A stretch of 64,000 nucleotides of DNA from an uncultured Clostridia bacterium (GCA_934271265.1 CAKQRE010000003.1:62001-126000), one strand, 5' to 3'; counted from the stretch's first letter, positions 16,374 to 24,449 are shown. Program-made: numbers and translations. The notes: a model not told the origin generated them from the sequence alone.

Positions 16374-16594
16374 GCTGAAGCAGAAGTTACCCTTCTCGCC
16401 GTAAGAACGATCGAAGCGGCAGATAACGTTGATTCCTTTTCCGTTTGTTTTATAACGGAAAATTTATGGCGGGTACTTTTGCGGTAACCCGTTTTTTTGT
16501 TCGTAAAAACAAAACCCGGTTCCGCCTCGGGAAAGCGTTCGCAAAAACGCAGGGCAGGAGAGAATTAATTTATAAATCGGGAAGGTATACGACC
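16374..16594 (+). promoter_or_regulatory. infC leader with attenuator-like terminator (L20-leader type)
   Basis: The ~220-base leader contains a terminator within it: 16470-16476 pairs with 16484-16491 (GGGT/ACCC core, one bulged A), followed by seven T (16492-16498). An upstream TACCC (16388-16392) can pair with GGGTA (16471-16475), the 5' arm, and would prevent the terminator. A small hairpin CCGTT/AACGG lies at 16441-16458. In Firmicutes this operon is controlled by ribosomal protein L20 binding such a leader; that mechanism is inferred here from position and structure. Confidence 0.55.
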
Positions 16595-17113
16595 ATTAAA
16601 GAGCAGATTCAGATCAATGAAGACATCAGAGATCGGGAAGTACGTTTGATCGGCGCAGACGGCGCGCAACTCGGCATTGTCAGCGGACAGGAAGCGAAAA
16701 GGCTTGCGGAAGAAGCAAACCTCGACCTGGTGAAGATCGCCTCGCAGGCGACGCCGCCCGTCTGTAAGATCATGGATTACGGCAAATATCGTTTCGAAAC
16801 GTTGAAAAAACAGAAAGAAGCGAAAAAGAATCAGAAGACCGTGGAACTGAAAGAGATCTGGCTTTCTATGACCATCGACGTGGGTGACCTCAACGTCAAG
16901 GCAAAGCAGGCGCAGAAATTTCTTGCAAGCGGTAACAAAATCAAGGTTTCAATCAAGATGAGAGGCAGACAGAACGCCCATTCGTCGCTCGGGGTAGACG
17001 TTATGAATCGTTTCTTCGAAACGGTCGGTCCCGTTGCGGTAATGGAAAAGCGTCCTTTGCTGGAGGGCAGAAACATTCTTATGATCCTTGCCCCCTCGAA
17101 ATCCAATGCGTGA
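16595..17113 (+). CDS. infC: Translation initiation factor IF-3, ATT start
   Basis: IF-3 binds the 30S subunit and checks start-codon pairing. The conserved N-terminus (I)KEQIQINEDIRDREVRLIGADGAQLGIV begins at an ATT codon at 16595, spaced 9 bases behind GGGAAGG; 172 residues result, the normal length. infC is the classic gene with a rare start codon, used for autoregulation. An open frame continues upstream to an ATG at 16466, but that ATG sits on the leader terminator hairpin and would add residues foreign to the family. rpmI and rplT follow as expected. Confidence 0.93.
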   Translation: MKEQIQINEDIRDREVRLIGADGAQLGIVSGQEAKRLAEEANLDLVKIASQATPPVCKIMDYGKYRFETLKKQKEAKKNQKTVELKEIWLSMTIDVGDLNVKAKQAQKFLASGNKIKVSIKMRGRQNAHSSLGVDVMNRFFETVGPVAVMEKRPLLEGRNILMILAPSKSNA

Positions 17114-17142
17114 ACACATAAATAAATTCGGAGGAGAATATT

Positions 17143-17343
17143 ATGCCCAAAATGAAATCGCACAGCGGTGCAAAAAAGCGTTTTAAGCTGACCGGTACCG
17201 GTAAGGTTAAGAGATACAGCCAGAACAAGAGCCATATCCTTAGCAAGAAATCGACGAAGAGAAAGAGAAGATTGAGAACGGGAACTTATGTTTCCGCAAC
17301 GCAGGAAAAGACGGTTAAGACCCTTATTCCTTACAAAAAGTAA
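17143..17343 (+). CDS. rpmI: 50S ribosomal protein L35
   Basis: A 66-residue basic protein with the L35 pattern MPKMKSHSGAKKRFKLTGTGKVKR and the later HILSKKSTKRKRRLR. A strong SD GGAGGAG lies 8-10 bases upstream of the ATG. It sits between infC and rplT in the conserved order and is expected to be in the same mRNA, subject to the upstream leader control. Confidence 0.97.
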   Translation: MPKMKSHSGAKKRFKLTGTGKVKRYSQNKSHILSKKSTKRKRRLRTGTYVSATQEKTVKTLIPYKK

Positions 17344-17361
17344 TAAAGGAGAAAAGAGACT

Positions 17362-17715
17362 ATGCGTATTAAAAGAGGAGTCAACGCTGTTAAAAAGCGC
17401 AGAAAAATTTTAAAACTTTCCAAAGGTTATTTCGGTTCGAAGAGCAAACTTTACAGAGTTGCGAGACAAGCCGTAATGAAGTCTCTTTCCTATGCGTACG
17501 TAGGAAGAAAGGCGAAGAAGAGAGATTTCCGCAAACTGTGGATCGCGAGAATCAACGCGGCTTGCAGACTGAACGGAATGTCTTACAGCACGTTTATGCA
17601 CGGTCTGAAACTTGCGGGTATCAACCTGAACAGAAAAGTTCTTGCCGATATGGCAGTGAACGACGCCGCAGGGTTTACCGCTCTTACCGAAACCGCGAAA
17701 GCGCAACTCAACTGA
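17362..17715 (+). CDS. rplT: 50S ribosomal protein L20
   Basis: A 117-residue protein of exact L20 type: MRIKRGVNAVKKRRKILKLSKGYFGSKS at the N-terminus and WIARINAACRLNGMSYSTFMHGL in the globular C-domain. L20 helps assemble the 50S subunit and in Firmicutes represses its own operon by binding the leader. SD AAAGGAG precedes the ATG. The downstream rRNA methyltransferase starts 90 bases after its stop with no convincing terminator between. Confidence 0.97.
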   Translation: MRIKRGVNAVKKRRKILKLSKGYFGSKSKLYRVARQAVMKSLSYAYVGRKAKKRDFRKLWIARINAACRLNGMSYSTFMHGLKLAGINLNRKVLADMAVNDAAGFTALTETAKAQLN

Positions 17716-17805
17716 ATTACCGTATGAGCTGTAACGCTTTCGGTATTACGGCAGATCCGCCGCGATACGGAAAGGGCTACGGCTCTTTTTCGTTTAAACG
17801 CAAAA

Positions 17806-18573
17806 ATGATAACGTCTAAAACCAACAAAACGGTAAAACTGATCGCCTCTTTAAAGCAAAAAAAGTACCGCGACGAAACGGGGCTTTATTATGCGGAGGG
17901 GTTCAAAATGGTGGCGGAGGCAAAGGCTGCGGGGAAAAAGATCGAACTGATCGCCGCGACCGAAGAGGGCGCGAAAAAAGCCGGGATCCGGGAAACGGAC
18001 GAGCATGCGGTGATTTTATCGGACGACGTTTTCGCTTACGTTTCGGACGAAACGACGCCGCAGGGGATCCTTGCGCTGATCCGCGAGGATGACGCCGCGG
18101 AAGAGTTGCCGGAAAAACCGTGCGTTCTGCTTGACGGCGTTTCCGATCCCGGGAACGTCGGCACGATCTTAAGAACATGCGTTGCCGCCGGCGCGGAGGA
18201 CGTTTTTCTCGTAAATTGCGCCGATCCCTATTCCCCCAAGGCGGTAAGGGCGTCGATGAGCGGCATCTTCTTTGCGAAACTTCGCAGAAAGACGAAAGAA
18301 GAAACGCTGAAACTTCTCGCCGGTATTCCGATGATCGTTGCGGATATGAAAGGAGAGAACGTTTTCTCCTTCCGTCCGCCCGAAAAATTCTGTCTTGTGA
18401 TCGGAAACGAGGCGAACGGAGTGAGCGACGAAGTGCGCGCCGCGGCGGCATATACGGTAAAGATCCCGATGTCCGCACATTCGGAAAGCCTGAATGCGGG
18501 CGTCTCGCTTGCCGTTATGTTATACGAGCTTACGGCGGGGAAGGGGCTTCCTCTGACTGGCGGGGCGGAATAA
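17806..18573 (+). CDS. TrmH/SpoU-family RNA 2'-O-methyltransferase
   Basis: A 255-residue SPOUT enzyme: N-terminal substrate-binding part (TNKTVKLIASLKQKKYRDETGLYYAEG) typical of rRNA methyltransferases, and a C-terminal knot with the three motifs DGVSDPGNVGTILRT, LVIGNEANGVSDEV and IPMSAHSESLNAGVSLAVMLYEL. It transfers a methyl group to a ribose 2'-OH in rRNA or tRNA. In clostridial genomes such a gene often follows rplT, as here. The exact nucleotide cannot be told from sequence. A second family member (rlmB) is present at 48.3 kb. Confidence 0.9.
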   Translation: MITSKTNKTVKLIASLKQKKYRDETGLYYAEGFKMVAEAKAAGKKIELIAATEEGAKKAGIRETDEHAVILSDDVFAYVSDETTPQGILALIREDDAAEELPEKPCVLLDGVSDPGNVGTILRTCVAAGAEDVFLVNCADPYSPKAVRASMSGIFFAKLRRKTKEETLKLLAGIPMIVADMKGENVFSFRPPEKFCLVIGNEANGVSDEVRAAAAYTVKIPMSAHSESLNAGVSLAVMLYELTAGKGLPLTGGAE

Positions 18574-18616
18574 GGCGGCGGTTGAACGAAAACAACAAAA
18601 AGGAGAAAAGATTTCT

Positions 18617-19357
18617 ATGTCAGGACACAGCAAATGGGCGAATATCAAAAATAAGAAAGCGAAGACGGATGCGGTGAGAGGAAAAGTTTTCACCAAAATC
18701 GGGCGTGAACTTGCCGTTGCCGCAAAGGGTAACCCCGATCCGTATACCAACAGCAAACTTGCCGACGTTATCGCAAAAGCGAAAGCCGCCAACATGCCGA
18801 ACGACAATATCAAAAGAAGCATCGCAAAGGCGGCGGGCGAGCTTAACGGCGTAAACTACGAAAACCTTACTTACGAAGGATACGGCGTGGGCGGAAGCGC
18901 GGTGATCGTGACTGCGCTTACGGACAACAAGAACAGAACGGGCGGAGACGTCCGCCACATTTTCGATAAATTCGGCGGCAATCTCGGTTCCACCGGCTCC
19001 GTTTCCTATATGTTCAAATACAGCGGCGTGATCGTTGTGGAAAGAACGGTGGATATGGACGAGGATTCCATGATGGAGATCGCCCTGGAAGCCGGCGCGG
19101 AAGACGTGATCACGAGCGACGATTCCTTCGAGATCAGAACCGCCCCGGGCGATTTTTCCGCCGTGAGAAAATATCTCGAAGAAAAGGAATTCCGTTTCCT
19201 CGAAGCGGAACTTATGATGATCCCCAACGACAAGGTCACCTTAGACGAACATCAGCTCGAAACCTTCTCGAAAATGCTTGACGCTTTCGAGGATAACGAC
19301 GACGTTCAGGACGTTTATCATAACGTTGATCTTCCCGAAGAAGAGGAAGAAGAATAA
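18617..19357 (+). CDS. yebC: YebC/PmpR-family protein
   Basis: A 246-residue protein of the YebC family, with the invariant start MSGHSKWANIKNKKAKTDAVRGK and the middle block YEGYGVGGSAVIVTALTDNKNRT. The family was annotated as transcriptional regulator and more recently linked to translation of proline-rich sequences by stalled ribosomes. SD AAGGAG lies before the ATG. The tail ends in an acidic run (EEEEEE). It follows the TrmH-family gene by 43 bases and is closed by a strong terminator. Confidence 0.95.
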   Translation: MSGHSKWANIKNKKAKTDAVRGKVFTKIGRELAVAAKGNPDPYTNSKLADVIAKAKAANMPNDNIKRSIAKAAGELNGVNYENLTYEGYGVGGSAVIVTALTDNKNRTGGDVRHIFDKFGGNLGSTGSVSYMFKYSGVIVVERTVDMDEDSMMEIALEAGAEDVITSDDSFEIRTAPGDFSAVRKYLEEKEFRFLEAELMMIPNDKVTLDEHQLETFSKMLDAFEDNDDVQDVYHNVDLPEEEEEE

Positions 19358-19378
19358 GCGGATCATTTCCGCCGAGAG

Positions 19379-19428
19379 AAATGCACCCCGAAAGTTTAAC
19401 GGAAAGGAAAACTTTCGGGGTGCATTTT
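19379..19428 (+). terminator. Strong hairpin terminator after yebC
   Basis: A perfect 19-bp stem: 19379-19397 pairs with 19409-19427 around an 11-base loop, ending in TTTT. The arms are AATGCACCCCGAAAGTTT and its complement. Its A-rich left flank could also let it act on the minus strand. Confidence 0.85.
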
Positions 19429-19512
19429 CGGTATCGTGCGGTTATTCGGGGAAAATACCGACAGGGCGTAATACGTTTTTTTCGATTTTATAAAGGAAAT
19501 GATCGAAAAAAC

Positions 19513-19541
19513 TTGAAAACGGGAAAATCGTGTGATATAAT
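19513..19541 (+). promoter_or_regulatory. Sigma-A promoter of a small gene
   Basis: TTGAAA at 19513-19518 and TATAAT at 19536-19541, spacer 17 bases. A transcript from about 19548 would include the small gene at 19619. Confidence 0.75.
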
Positions 19542-19618
19542 AAATAGCGAAATGTCGGGAGAGGGAAGAAAACGTCTGTTATTAAGAATAATCGCCCGGC
19601 TTATGGGGAGGAAAGAAA

Positions 19619-19795
19619 ATGAATTGCGGGAAAGATCGGGAAACGAAAGAATGCGGGCGCGGACGTCTGCCGTATGAAAAGGCGTCGATACAGATTATTC
19701 TGTTCTCGTCCGAAGATATCATCACAACGAGCGGGGAGAGGTTGTTCGGGGATCCGGACGACGACGTAAAAGACGATATATTTACGGAAAACTGA
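19619..19795 (+). CDS. Small protein with ED-IITTSG motif, function unknown
   Basis: A 58-residue protein (ATG 19619, stop TGA 19793-19795) with an excellent SD GGGGAGGAAAG and its own promoter, so it is likely expressed. The N-terminus has two cysteines (NCGKDRETKEC), followed by YEKASIQIILFSSEDIITTSG and an acidic end (GDPDDDVKDDIF). To my recollection short ORFs with a YxxPxIxxxxFxxEDVITTSG pattern are common in Clostridia and have no assigned function; this resemblance is from memory. There is no signal peptide and no membrane helix. I do not recognise a biosynthetic or export neighbour that would suggest a peptide natural product. Confidence 0.65.
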   Translation: MNCGKDRETKECGRGRLPYEKASIQIILFSSEDIITTSGERLFGDPDDDVKDDIFTEN

Positions 19796-20063
19796 TCAAA
19801 CGCGTATAAAGGGAGAAAATACGGGCAAACTGATTTCGTCAACAAAGGAGATCGAAGTATTTAGTCGGAAATTTTGCGGAAGGTTGCGTTTTGCCGTTTG
19901 CCGTTTGCAGACGACGGAACGAGCGACGGATGCGGAAGTGATTATCGGGCTTCTTTCTCGGAAAAACTTTGTTGCTTCGATATAGCTTTTGTCCGTTACG
20001 ACAGCGAAACGCCGGAACAGGCGTTCCCGCTTGTCACACAAAAGAACACGGCGCGGCGTTCAA

Positions 20064-20125
20064 GCCCTGCCGGCGAATACGGGCAGGGCAATTTCCGCAA
20101 GTCGTTTTCGGCTTGCGGTTTTTTT
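20064..20125 (+). terminator. Double hairpin and terminator in the gene-poor stretch
   Basis: First hairpin GCCCTGCC (20064-20071) pairs with GGCAGGGC (20082-20089). Second hairpin CCGCAAG (20095-20101) pairs with CTTGCGG (20112-20118), directly followed by seven T (20119-20125). The second is a standard terminator; there is no recognised gene immediately before it. Confidence 0.75.
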
Positions 20126-20338
20126 GCGGCTGAATTAAAAAAAGCCTGTTAATCGACATATACGCCCTCAAACGAACGGATACCATGTGTTTTGAGAAAA
20201 AATACTTTAAAAAACGAGCCGTAAACGCCTTGCGAAAATAGGGAAACGGAGTGAGAGGAAAGCACAAAAACGATCAAATAGCTTTCACGAAGTTATTATT
20301 CGTCCGTCATTGCGGGATAATATTTTTAGGATAAAATA

Positions 20339-20368
20339 TTGGCAGAATCGTTTGGCGGACGGTATGAT
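20339..20368 (+). promoter_or_regulatory. Probable promoter of the HtrA-like gene
   Basis: TTGGCA at 20339-20344 and TATGAT at 20363-20368 with an 18-base spacer. An alternative lies just upstream: TTGCGG 20310-20315 with TAAAAT 20332-20337 (16 bases). Confidence 0.5.
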
Positions 20369-20425
20369 ACGTTTCGGTGGTTCCGGTTCCGCAGAGCGTA
20401 AAGAGAGGTGTATCGGTAGTATATT

Positions 20426-21655
20426 ATGCCTGTTATGAAACGTTTTATTTTATTTCTGACAACTATCGCGATCGTGTTCGGGGCGGTATCCTGTCAGCTT
20501 CTGGAAAATAAGAATCTGTCGGGAAAGGACGACAGCCAGACTTCCGAGTCGGAGAGTTCGTCTTCGGGAACCTATCTTCCTTCCGGCAGTAAGATCACGG
20601 TGGAGATCCACGAAACGCCTACCGTTTCTTCGCCGACGGATCTCGTGACGATGCTTAAGCAGACGAGACCTTCCGTTGTGGAGATCTATTGCTCCGTGAC
20701 GGACGGAACGAGCAGCGGCAGCGGCGTGATCGTCGATATCGTCGATTCCGACGACGACAATAAGGACGACACCGCGTTTATCGTTACCTGTCACCACGTG
20801 ATCGAGGGTGCGTCTGCCATCGACGTGAAAACTTATGACGGAAGCGAATATTCCGCGCAGCTGATCGGCTCCGATCCTTCTTCGGATATCGGGGTCATTT
20901 CCTTCCGTGCAGATGACGGTAACGATCTGTCCGCGCTGACTTACGCGACCTGGCTTTCGAACAGCGACGCGCTGAACGTGGGAACGGACGTCGTTGCGAT
21001 CGGCAATCCTCTCGGAACGCTCGGCGGAACGGTCACGAAGGGGATCGTAAGCGCGATCAACCGCGATATCACGGTGGAAGGGAAGGAAATGACCCTGATC
21101 CAGACGGACGCGGCGATCAACGGCGGTAACTCCGGCGGCGGTCTGTTCGACGCGTCTACCGGGGCGTTGGTCGGGATCGTCAACGCGGGATATGCGTCTT
21201 ATGCGGCGCAGGGGCTTAATTTTGCCATCCCCGCGAACACGGCGAAGAATATTGCCGTGGAGCTTATGTCCACTTACGGCGAAACTCTCGGATATATCGA
21301 AGGAAAATACGATTTCGGCGTTAAGTTTACCTTGGGTTCCAGCACGCGCGCTTACTACGTGATGATCTCCGATCTGGACGAGTACGGCGGATTTTACGGA
21401 GCCGGGCTCCGCGAGGGCGATCTGATCGTTTCCGTGAAAGTCGGAAACAACGAGGAATTCAATGCGGAATCGCCGAATAAAAATACGATCTCGGAATTGC
21501 AGTCCTATCTGAACGGGAAAAACATCGCGATCGGCGACGAAGTGACGGTCGTTTATCAGAGGTATCAGTCTTCCGGTATGTGGAACGGCGGAAGCTATCA
21601 GAAAGGTACGGCGACTTTCCGTATTTCTCAGTACGTTTACGGCAAAGCGGCATAA
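20426..21655 (+). CDS. HtrA/DegP-like serine protease lipoprotein
   Basis: A 409-residue extracytoplasmic trypsin-fold protease. A signal sequence ends at lipobox AVSC (Cys23), then a Ser-rich linker to ~70. The catalytic triad is visible: His124 in TCHHVIEGA, Asp154 in SSDIGV and Ser236 in GGNSGGGL. The C-terminal ~110 residues (GAGLREGDLIVSVK, VVYQRYQSSG) form one PDZ-like domain. HtrA proteins degrade or refold damaged envelope proteins; most are membrane-anchored by a helix, so lipid anchoring is a variant. Start could be ATG 20426 or ATG 20435; the GAGGTG at ~20405 is farther than usual from either. A terminator follows immediately. Confidence 0.92.
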   Translation: MPVMKRFILFLTTIAIVFGAVSCQLLENKNLSGKDDSQTSESESSSSGTYLPSGSKITVEIHETPTVSSPTDLVTMLKQTRPSVVEIYCSVTDGTSSGSGVIVDIVDSDDDNKDDTAFIVTCHHVIEGASAIDVKTYDGSEYSAQLIGSDPSSDIGVISFRADDGNDLSALTYATWLSNSDALNVGTDVVAIGNPLGTLGGTVTKGIVSAINRDITVEGKEMTLIQTDAAINGGNSGGGLFDASTGALVGIVNAGYASYAAQGLNFAIPANTAKNIAVELMSTYGETLGYIEGKYDFGVKFTLGSSTRAYYVMISDLDEYGGFYGAGLREGDLIVSVKVGNNEEFNAESPNKNTISELQSYLNGKNIAIGDEVTVVYQRYQSSGMWNGGSYQKGTATFRISQYVYGKAA

Positions 21656-21669
21656 AACCAAACAAAACG

Positions 21670-21700
21670 AAAAAAACGGGAGCGGATCTCCCGTTTTTTT
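21670..21700 (+). terminator. Bidirectional terminator after the HtrA-like gene
   Basis: ACGGGAG (stem) - CGGAT loop - CTCCCGT, with seven A before (21670-21676) and seven T after (21694-21700). Its symmetry allows function on both strands. Confidence 0.88.
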
Positions 21701-21810
21701 CATGCCCGGCAAGAGTAATACGAACCATGGTCCGGCATGACTCCGGGATCTCGCAAAAGACGAAAAAGAGACGGAAAAACGGCGGTTTTCGCGAGAGAAG
21801 GGCTTTTTAC

Positions 21811-21839
21811 TTGACTATTATTCCGATTTATTTTATAAT
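21811..21839 (+). promoter_or_regulatory. Sigma-A promoter upstream of the repeats and ruvC
   Basis: TTGACT at 21811-21816 and TATAAT at 21834-21839, spacer 17 bases. The TATAAT is also the first base block of repeat copy 1. Transcripts from here would carry the repeat RNA into ruvC. Confidence 0.75.
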
Positions 21840-22140
21840 ACAAGCGAGAAAACTTGCTTGCAAGGGTTTTCGAGCGCAGTATTTCAACGGAAACGGCGAT
21901 TTGACGAAGGCAAAGCGCATGGCAACGACAGTTGCCGACAAAATTTATTTTGTTCCGTTTTTAAGTTATAATTATAGCGAGAAAGTTTGCTTGCAAGGGC
22001 TTTCGAGCGCAGTATTTCAACGGAAACGGCGATTTGGCGAAGACAAAGCGCAGGGCAACGACAGTTGCCGATAAAAAATTTGTCACGTTTTTATGTTATA
22101 ATATAAACAAGAAAACTTGCTTGCAAGGGTTTTAGTGCTC
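21834..22140 (+). repeat. Tandem ~130-base repeat (2.3 copies) with hairpins before ruvC
   Basis: Copies begin with TATAAT at 21834, 21967 and 22097 (periods 133 and 130); the third stops after ~40 bases. Each full copy has TTGCTTGCAAGGG, CGAGCGCAGTATTTCAACGG and the perfect hairpin GGCAAC-GACA-GTTGCC (21921-21936; 22054-22069). A first hairpin pairs GAAAAC 21848-21853 with GTTTTC 21866-21871 in copy 1, and GAAAGT 21981-21986 with GCTTTC 21999-22004 in copy 2: an A-T pair became G-C on both sides, and C-G became T-G. This covariation supports a folded RNA or DNA element. The copies contain no credible gene. Confidence 0.85.
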
Positions 22141-22160
22141 TTGCCGGCATTGTGAGGGTT

Positions 22161-22655
22161 ATGCTGATATTGGGTATCGACCCGGGGCTTGCCACTATGG
22201 GGTGGGGCGTTCTCCGGTCGGAAAACGGAAAAATGGAAGCCGTGGATTACGGCGTCGTGCTGACGCCGAAAAACGAGACCATCCCCGTACGTCTCGCCAT
22301 GCTCGAGGAAGGGGTAAATAAATTGTTCGATCGGTTTCATCCGGACGAAGTCGCGCTGGAAGAGTTGTTCTTCAACAGCAACGTTACCACGGGTATCAAC
22401 GTGGCGCAGGCGAGAGGGGTGATCCTTTTGACCTGCGTAAAGGCATGCGGCAGATTGTTCGAATACACGCCTCTTCAGATCAAACAGGCACTTACGGGAT
22501 ACGGCAGAGCGGACAAGGTGCAGATGATGCACATGGTAAAAACCCTTTTGCGGCTGGAGAAGATCCCCCGCCCGGACGACGCCGCCGACGCGCTTGCCGT
22601 CGCGCTGACGCACGGGCAGAGCAATCGTATGCGTTCGGTCTTCAGCATCAGATAG
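22161..22655 (+). CDS. ruvC: Crossover junction endodeoxyribonuclease RuvC
   Basis: Cuts Holliday junctions in the RuvABC resolvasome. The 164-residue RNase H-fold protein shows the four acidic residues in GIDPGLATMGWGV, the LEELFF segment and DDAADALAVAL near the C-terminus. I prefer ATG 22161, three bases after GAGGG, over the GTG at 22152, which has no SD. The mRNA leader carries the tandem repeats described upstream. ruvA follows after 70 bases and ruvB after that. Confidence 0.96.
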   Translation: MLILGIDPGLATMGWGVLRSENGKMEAVDYGVVLTPKNETIPVRLAMLEEGVNKLFDRFHPDEVALEELFFNSNVTTGINVAQARGVILLTCVKACGRLFEYTPLQIKQALTGYGRADKVQMMHMVKTLLRLEKIPRPDDAADALAVALTHGQSNRMRSVFSIR

Positions 22656-22725
22656 TTATTTTCGCACGGAGAGAAGGCGCGGAAGGGAAACAAGGATCGC
22701 CGTTTCGGCGGAAGGGTAAGGAATC

Positions 22726-23316
22726 ATGTTCGGATATATCAAGGGAAAAGTCGCGGAGATCACGGAAGGAACGGTCGTTCTCGAAAACGGAGGGATCGGT
22801 TACGAGATCATCTGTACGGCGGCTGCCGTCGCGCGGCTTTCGGAAGAAAAAGAGGGCATTGTTTATACCTATCTTCAGGTGAAAGAGGACGGGATCTCCC
22901 TTTTCGGGTTTGACACGAAAGAGGAAAAACAGATGTTCCTGAAACTCATTTCCGTTTCGGGGATCGGTCCGAAAATGGGCGTTACGGTTTTAGCCGGCAT
23001 GCGCATTGCCGATCTTGCCACGGCGATCGCCACGTCCGACGTGAAGACTCTTTCGAAAATCAAGGGGCTCGGGAAAAAGACGGCGGAAAGGATCATTCTC
23101 GAACTGAGGGAAAGCGTTTCCAAAGAGGAACTCAAAACTTCCGCCAAGGAAACGGCGGTGCCTTTTGCTACGGACGACGAAGACGCCGTGATCGCGCTTA
23201 TGGGGCTCGGGTTTACGGGCATGCAGGCACGGAACGCCGTGCTTTCGGCAAAAGGACTCGGCGCAAAGACGATCGAAGAGGTGATCGCTTTCGCGCTGAG
23301 AAGTTTAAGCCGCTGA
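22726..23316 (+). CDS. ruvA: Holliday junction helicase subunit RuvA
   Basis: Tetrameric junction-binding partner of RuvB. The 196-residue protein has the OB-fold N-domain (MFGYIKGKVAEI), two helix-hairpin-helix motifs (SGIGPKMGVTVLAGM and KIKGLGKKTAERIILEL) and the C-terminal RuvB-binding three-helix domain (DAVIALMGLGFTGMQARNAV). Length and order are normal. SD AAGG lies 6-8 bases before ATG. Confidence 0.97.
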   Translation: MFGYIKGKVAEITEGTVVLENGGIGYEIICTAAAVARLSEEKEGIVYTYLQVKEDGISLFGFDTKEEKQMFLKLISVSGIGPKMGVTVLAGMRIADLATAIATSDVKTLSKIKGLGKKTAERIILELRESVSKEELKTSAKETAVPFATDDEDAVIALMGLGFTGMQARNAVLSAKGLGAKTIEEVIAFALRSLSR

Positions 23317-23395
23317 ACGCCCGGGGAAATACGGAACCGTCGGAAAAGGCGGAAGGCGGACGAAAGAACAATGCCCGCGATAAAAGGACGATATT

Positions 23396-24436
23396 ATGTT
23401 TGACGAAGAAGAAAGCCTGATAGTCAGCACGAAAACGGAATACGACGAAGTGGAGAACGTGCTCCGCCCGAAGTCAATGGAAGGCTACGTGGGACAGGAA
23501 AAGGTGAAAACGAACCTGTCCGTTTTCATGCAGGCGGCGAAGCTTCGCGGGGAGCCTCTCGATCACGTGCTTTTATACGGACCTCCCGGACTCGGGAAAA
23601 CGACGCTCGCGCACATCATCGCGGGCGAAATGGGGGTGCAGATCAAAGTGACGTCGGGGCCGTCGATCGAAAAATCGGGAGACCTGGCGGCGATCCTCAC
23701 CAATCTGAACGAAGGCGACGTGCTCTTTATCGACGAGATCCATCGCCTGAACCATAACGTGGAAGAGATCCTGTATCCTGCCATGGAAGACTATTCGCTC
23801 GATTTCATCATCGGGAAAGGGCCCTCGGCTCGATCGGTGCAGATTCCGCTGAAGCGTTTCACCCTGATCGGCGCGACGACGAAAGCGGGCATGATCTCTT
23901 CGCCGCTGCGCGATCGGTTCGGGGTGATATGCCGTCTCGAAATGTATTCGGTCGGAGAGCTTGCGGAGATCGTCCGCCGTTCCGCCGCGACCCTCGGGGC
24001 GGAGATCGACGAAGACGCCGCGACGGAGGTGGCAAAGCGCAGCCGCGGCACGCCGAGAATCGTAAACAGGCTTTTAAAGAGAGTGCGCGATTTCTCCGCC
24101 GTGATGGGGCACGAATCCATTACCATAGAGGACGCTTCCCATGCGCTCGATCGTCTCGAGATCGACGAGCTCGGATTGGATAACATCGATAACCGGCTGC
24201 TCACCTCGCTGATCGATAAGTTTAAAGGGGGTCCCGTGGGGTTGGAAACCCTTGCGGCGACCATCAACGAAGACAGCAATACCATCGAAGACGTTTACGA
24301 GCCTTATCTGTTGCAACTCGGCTTCGTCGCGCGGACGCCGCGCGGGAGAGTTGCCACGCAGCGGGCATACGAACATCTGCACAAAGAAATGCCGAAAAGG
24401 GCAAAAGAACAACTTTCTCTGTTCGATATCGAATAG
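23396..24436 (+). CDS. ruvB: Holliday junction branch migration ATPase RuvB
   Basis: The AAA+ motor of branch migration, 346 residues. Present are the N-terminal LRPKSMEGYVGQEKVK, Walker A GPPGLGKTT, Walker B FIDEIHRL, sensor I GATTKAG, and the C-terminal winged helix ending in RTPRGRVATQRAYEHL. A short non-conserved gap of 79 bases separates it from ruvA. queA follows after 13 bases, a common clostridial arrangement joining recombination and queuosine genes in one transcript. Confidence 0.98.
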   Translation: MFDEEESLIVSTKTEYDEVENVLRPKSMEGYVGQEKVKTNLSVFMQAAKLRGEPLDHVLLYGPPGLGKTTLAHIIAGEMGVQIKVTSGPSIEKSGDLAAILTNLNEGDVLFIDEIHRLNHNVEEILYPAMEDYSLDFIIGKGPSARSVQIPLKRFTLIGATTKAGMISSPLRDRFGVICRLEMYSVGELAEIVRRSAATLGAEIDEDAATEVAKRSRGTPRIVNRLLKRVRDFSAVMGHESITIEDASHALDRLEIDELGLDNIDNRLLTSLIDKFKGGPVGLETLAATINEDSNTIEDVYEPYLLQLGFVARTPRGRVATQRAYEHLHKEMPKRAKEQLSLFDIE

Positions 24437-24449
24437 ACCTGAGATAAAC

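Larger units (their letters stand above)
19796..20425. other. 630-base stretch without a recognised gene
   Basis: No convincing coding sequence: the open frames here (for example 19874-20152 plus, 20034-20267 minus) lack SDs and family-like composition. The stretch contains two strong hairpins at 20064-20125, the second a clear terminator, and a probable promoter for the following protease gene at 20339-20368. It may be the 3' untranslated part of the small-gene transcript, or hold an untranslated RNA. Confidence 0.5.

Noticed and set aside
16466..16594. Longer infC starting at ATG 16466
   Set aside because: The ATG sits on the leader terminator and the extra residues are not IF-3-like; ATT at 16595 matches the family start and the rare-codon habit of infC.
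19874..20152. Open frame in the gene-poor stretch
   Set aside because: No SD, Cys/Phe-rich composition, and it spans the GC hairpins and terminator.
21834..22140. CRISPR array
   Set aside because: The repeats are long (~130 bases), nearly identical across the whole unit, with no distinct spacers, and no cas genes lie nearby.
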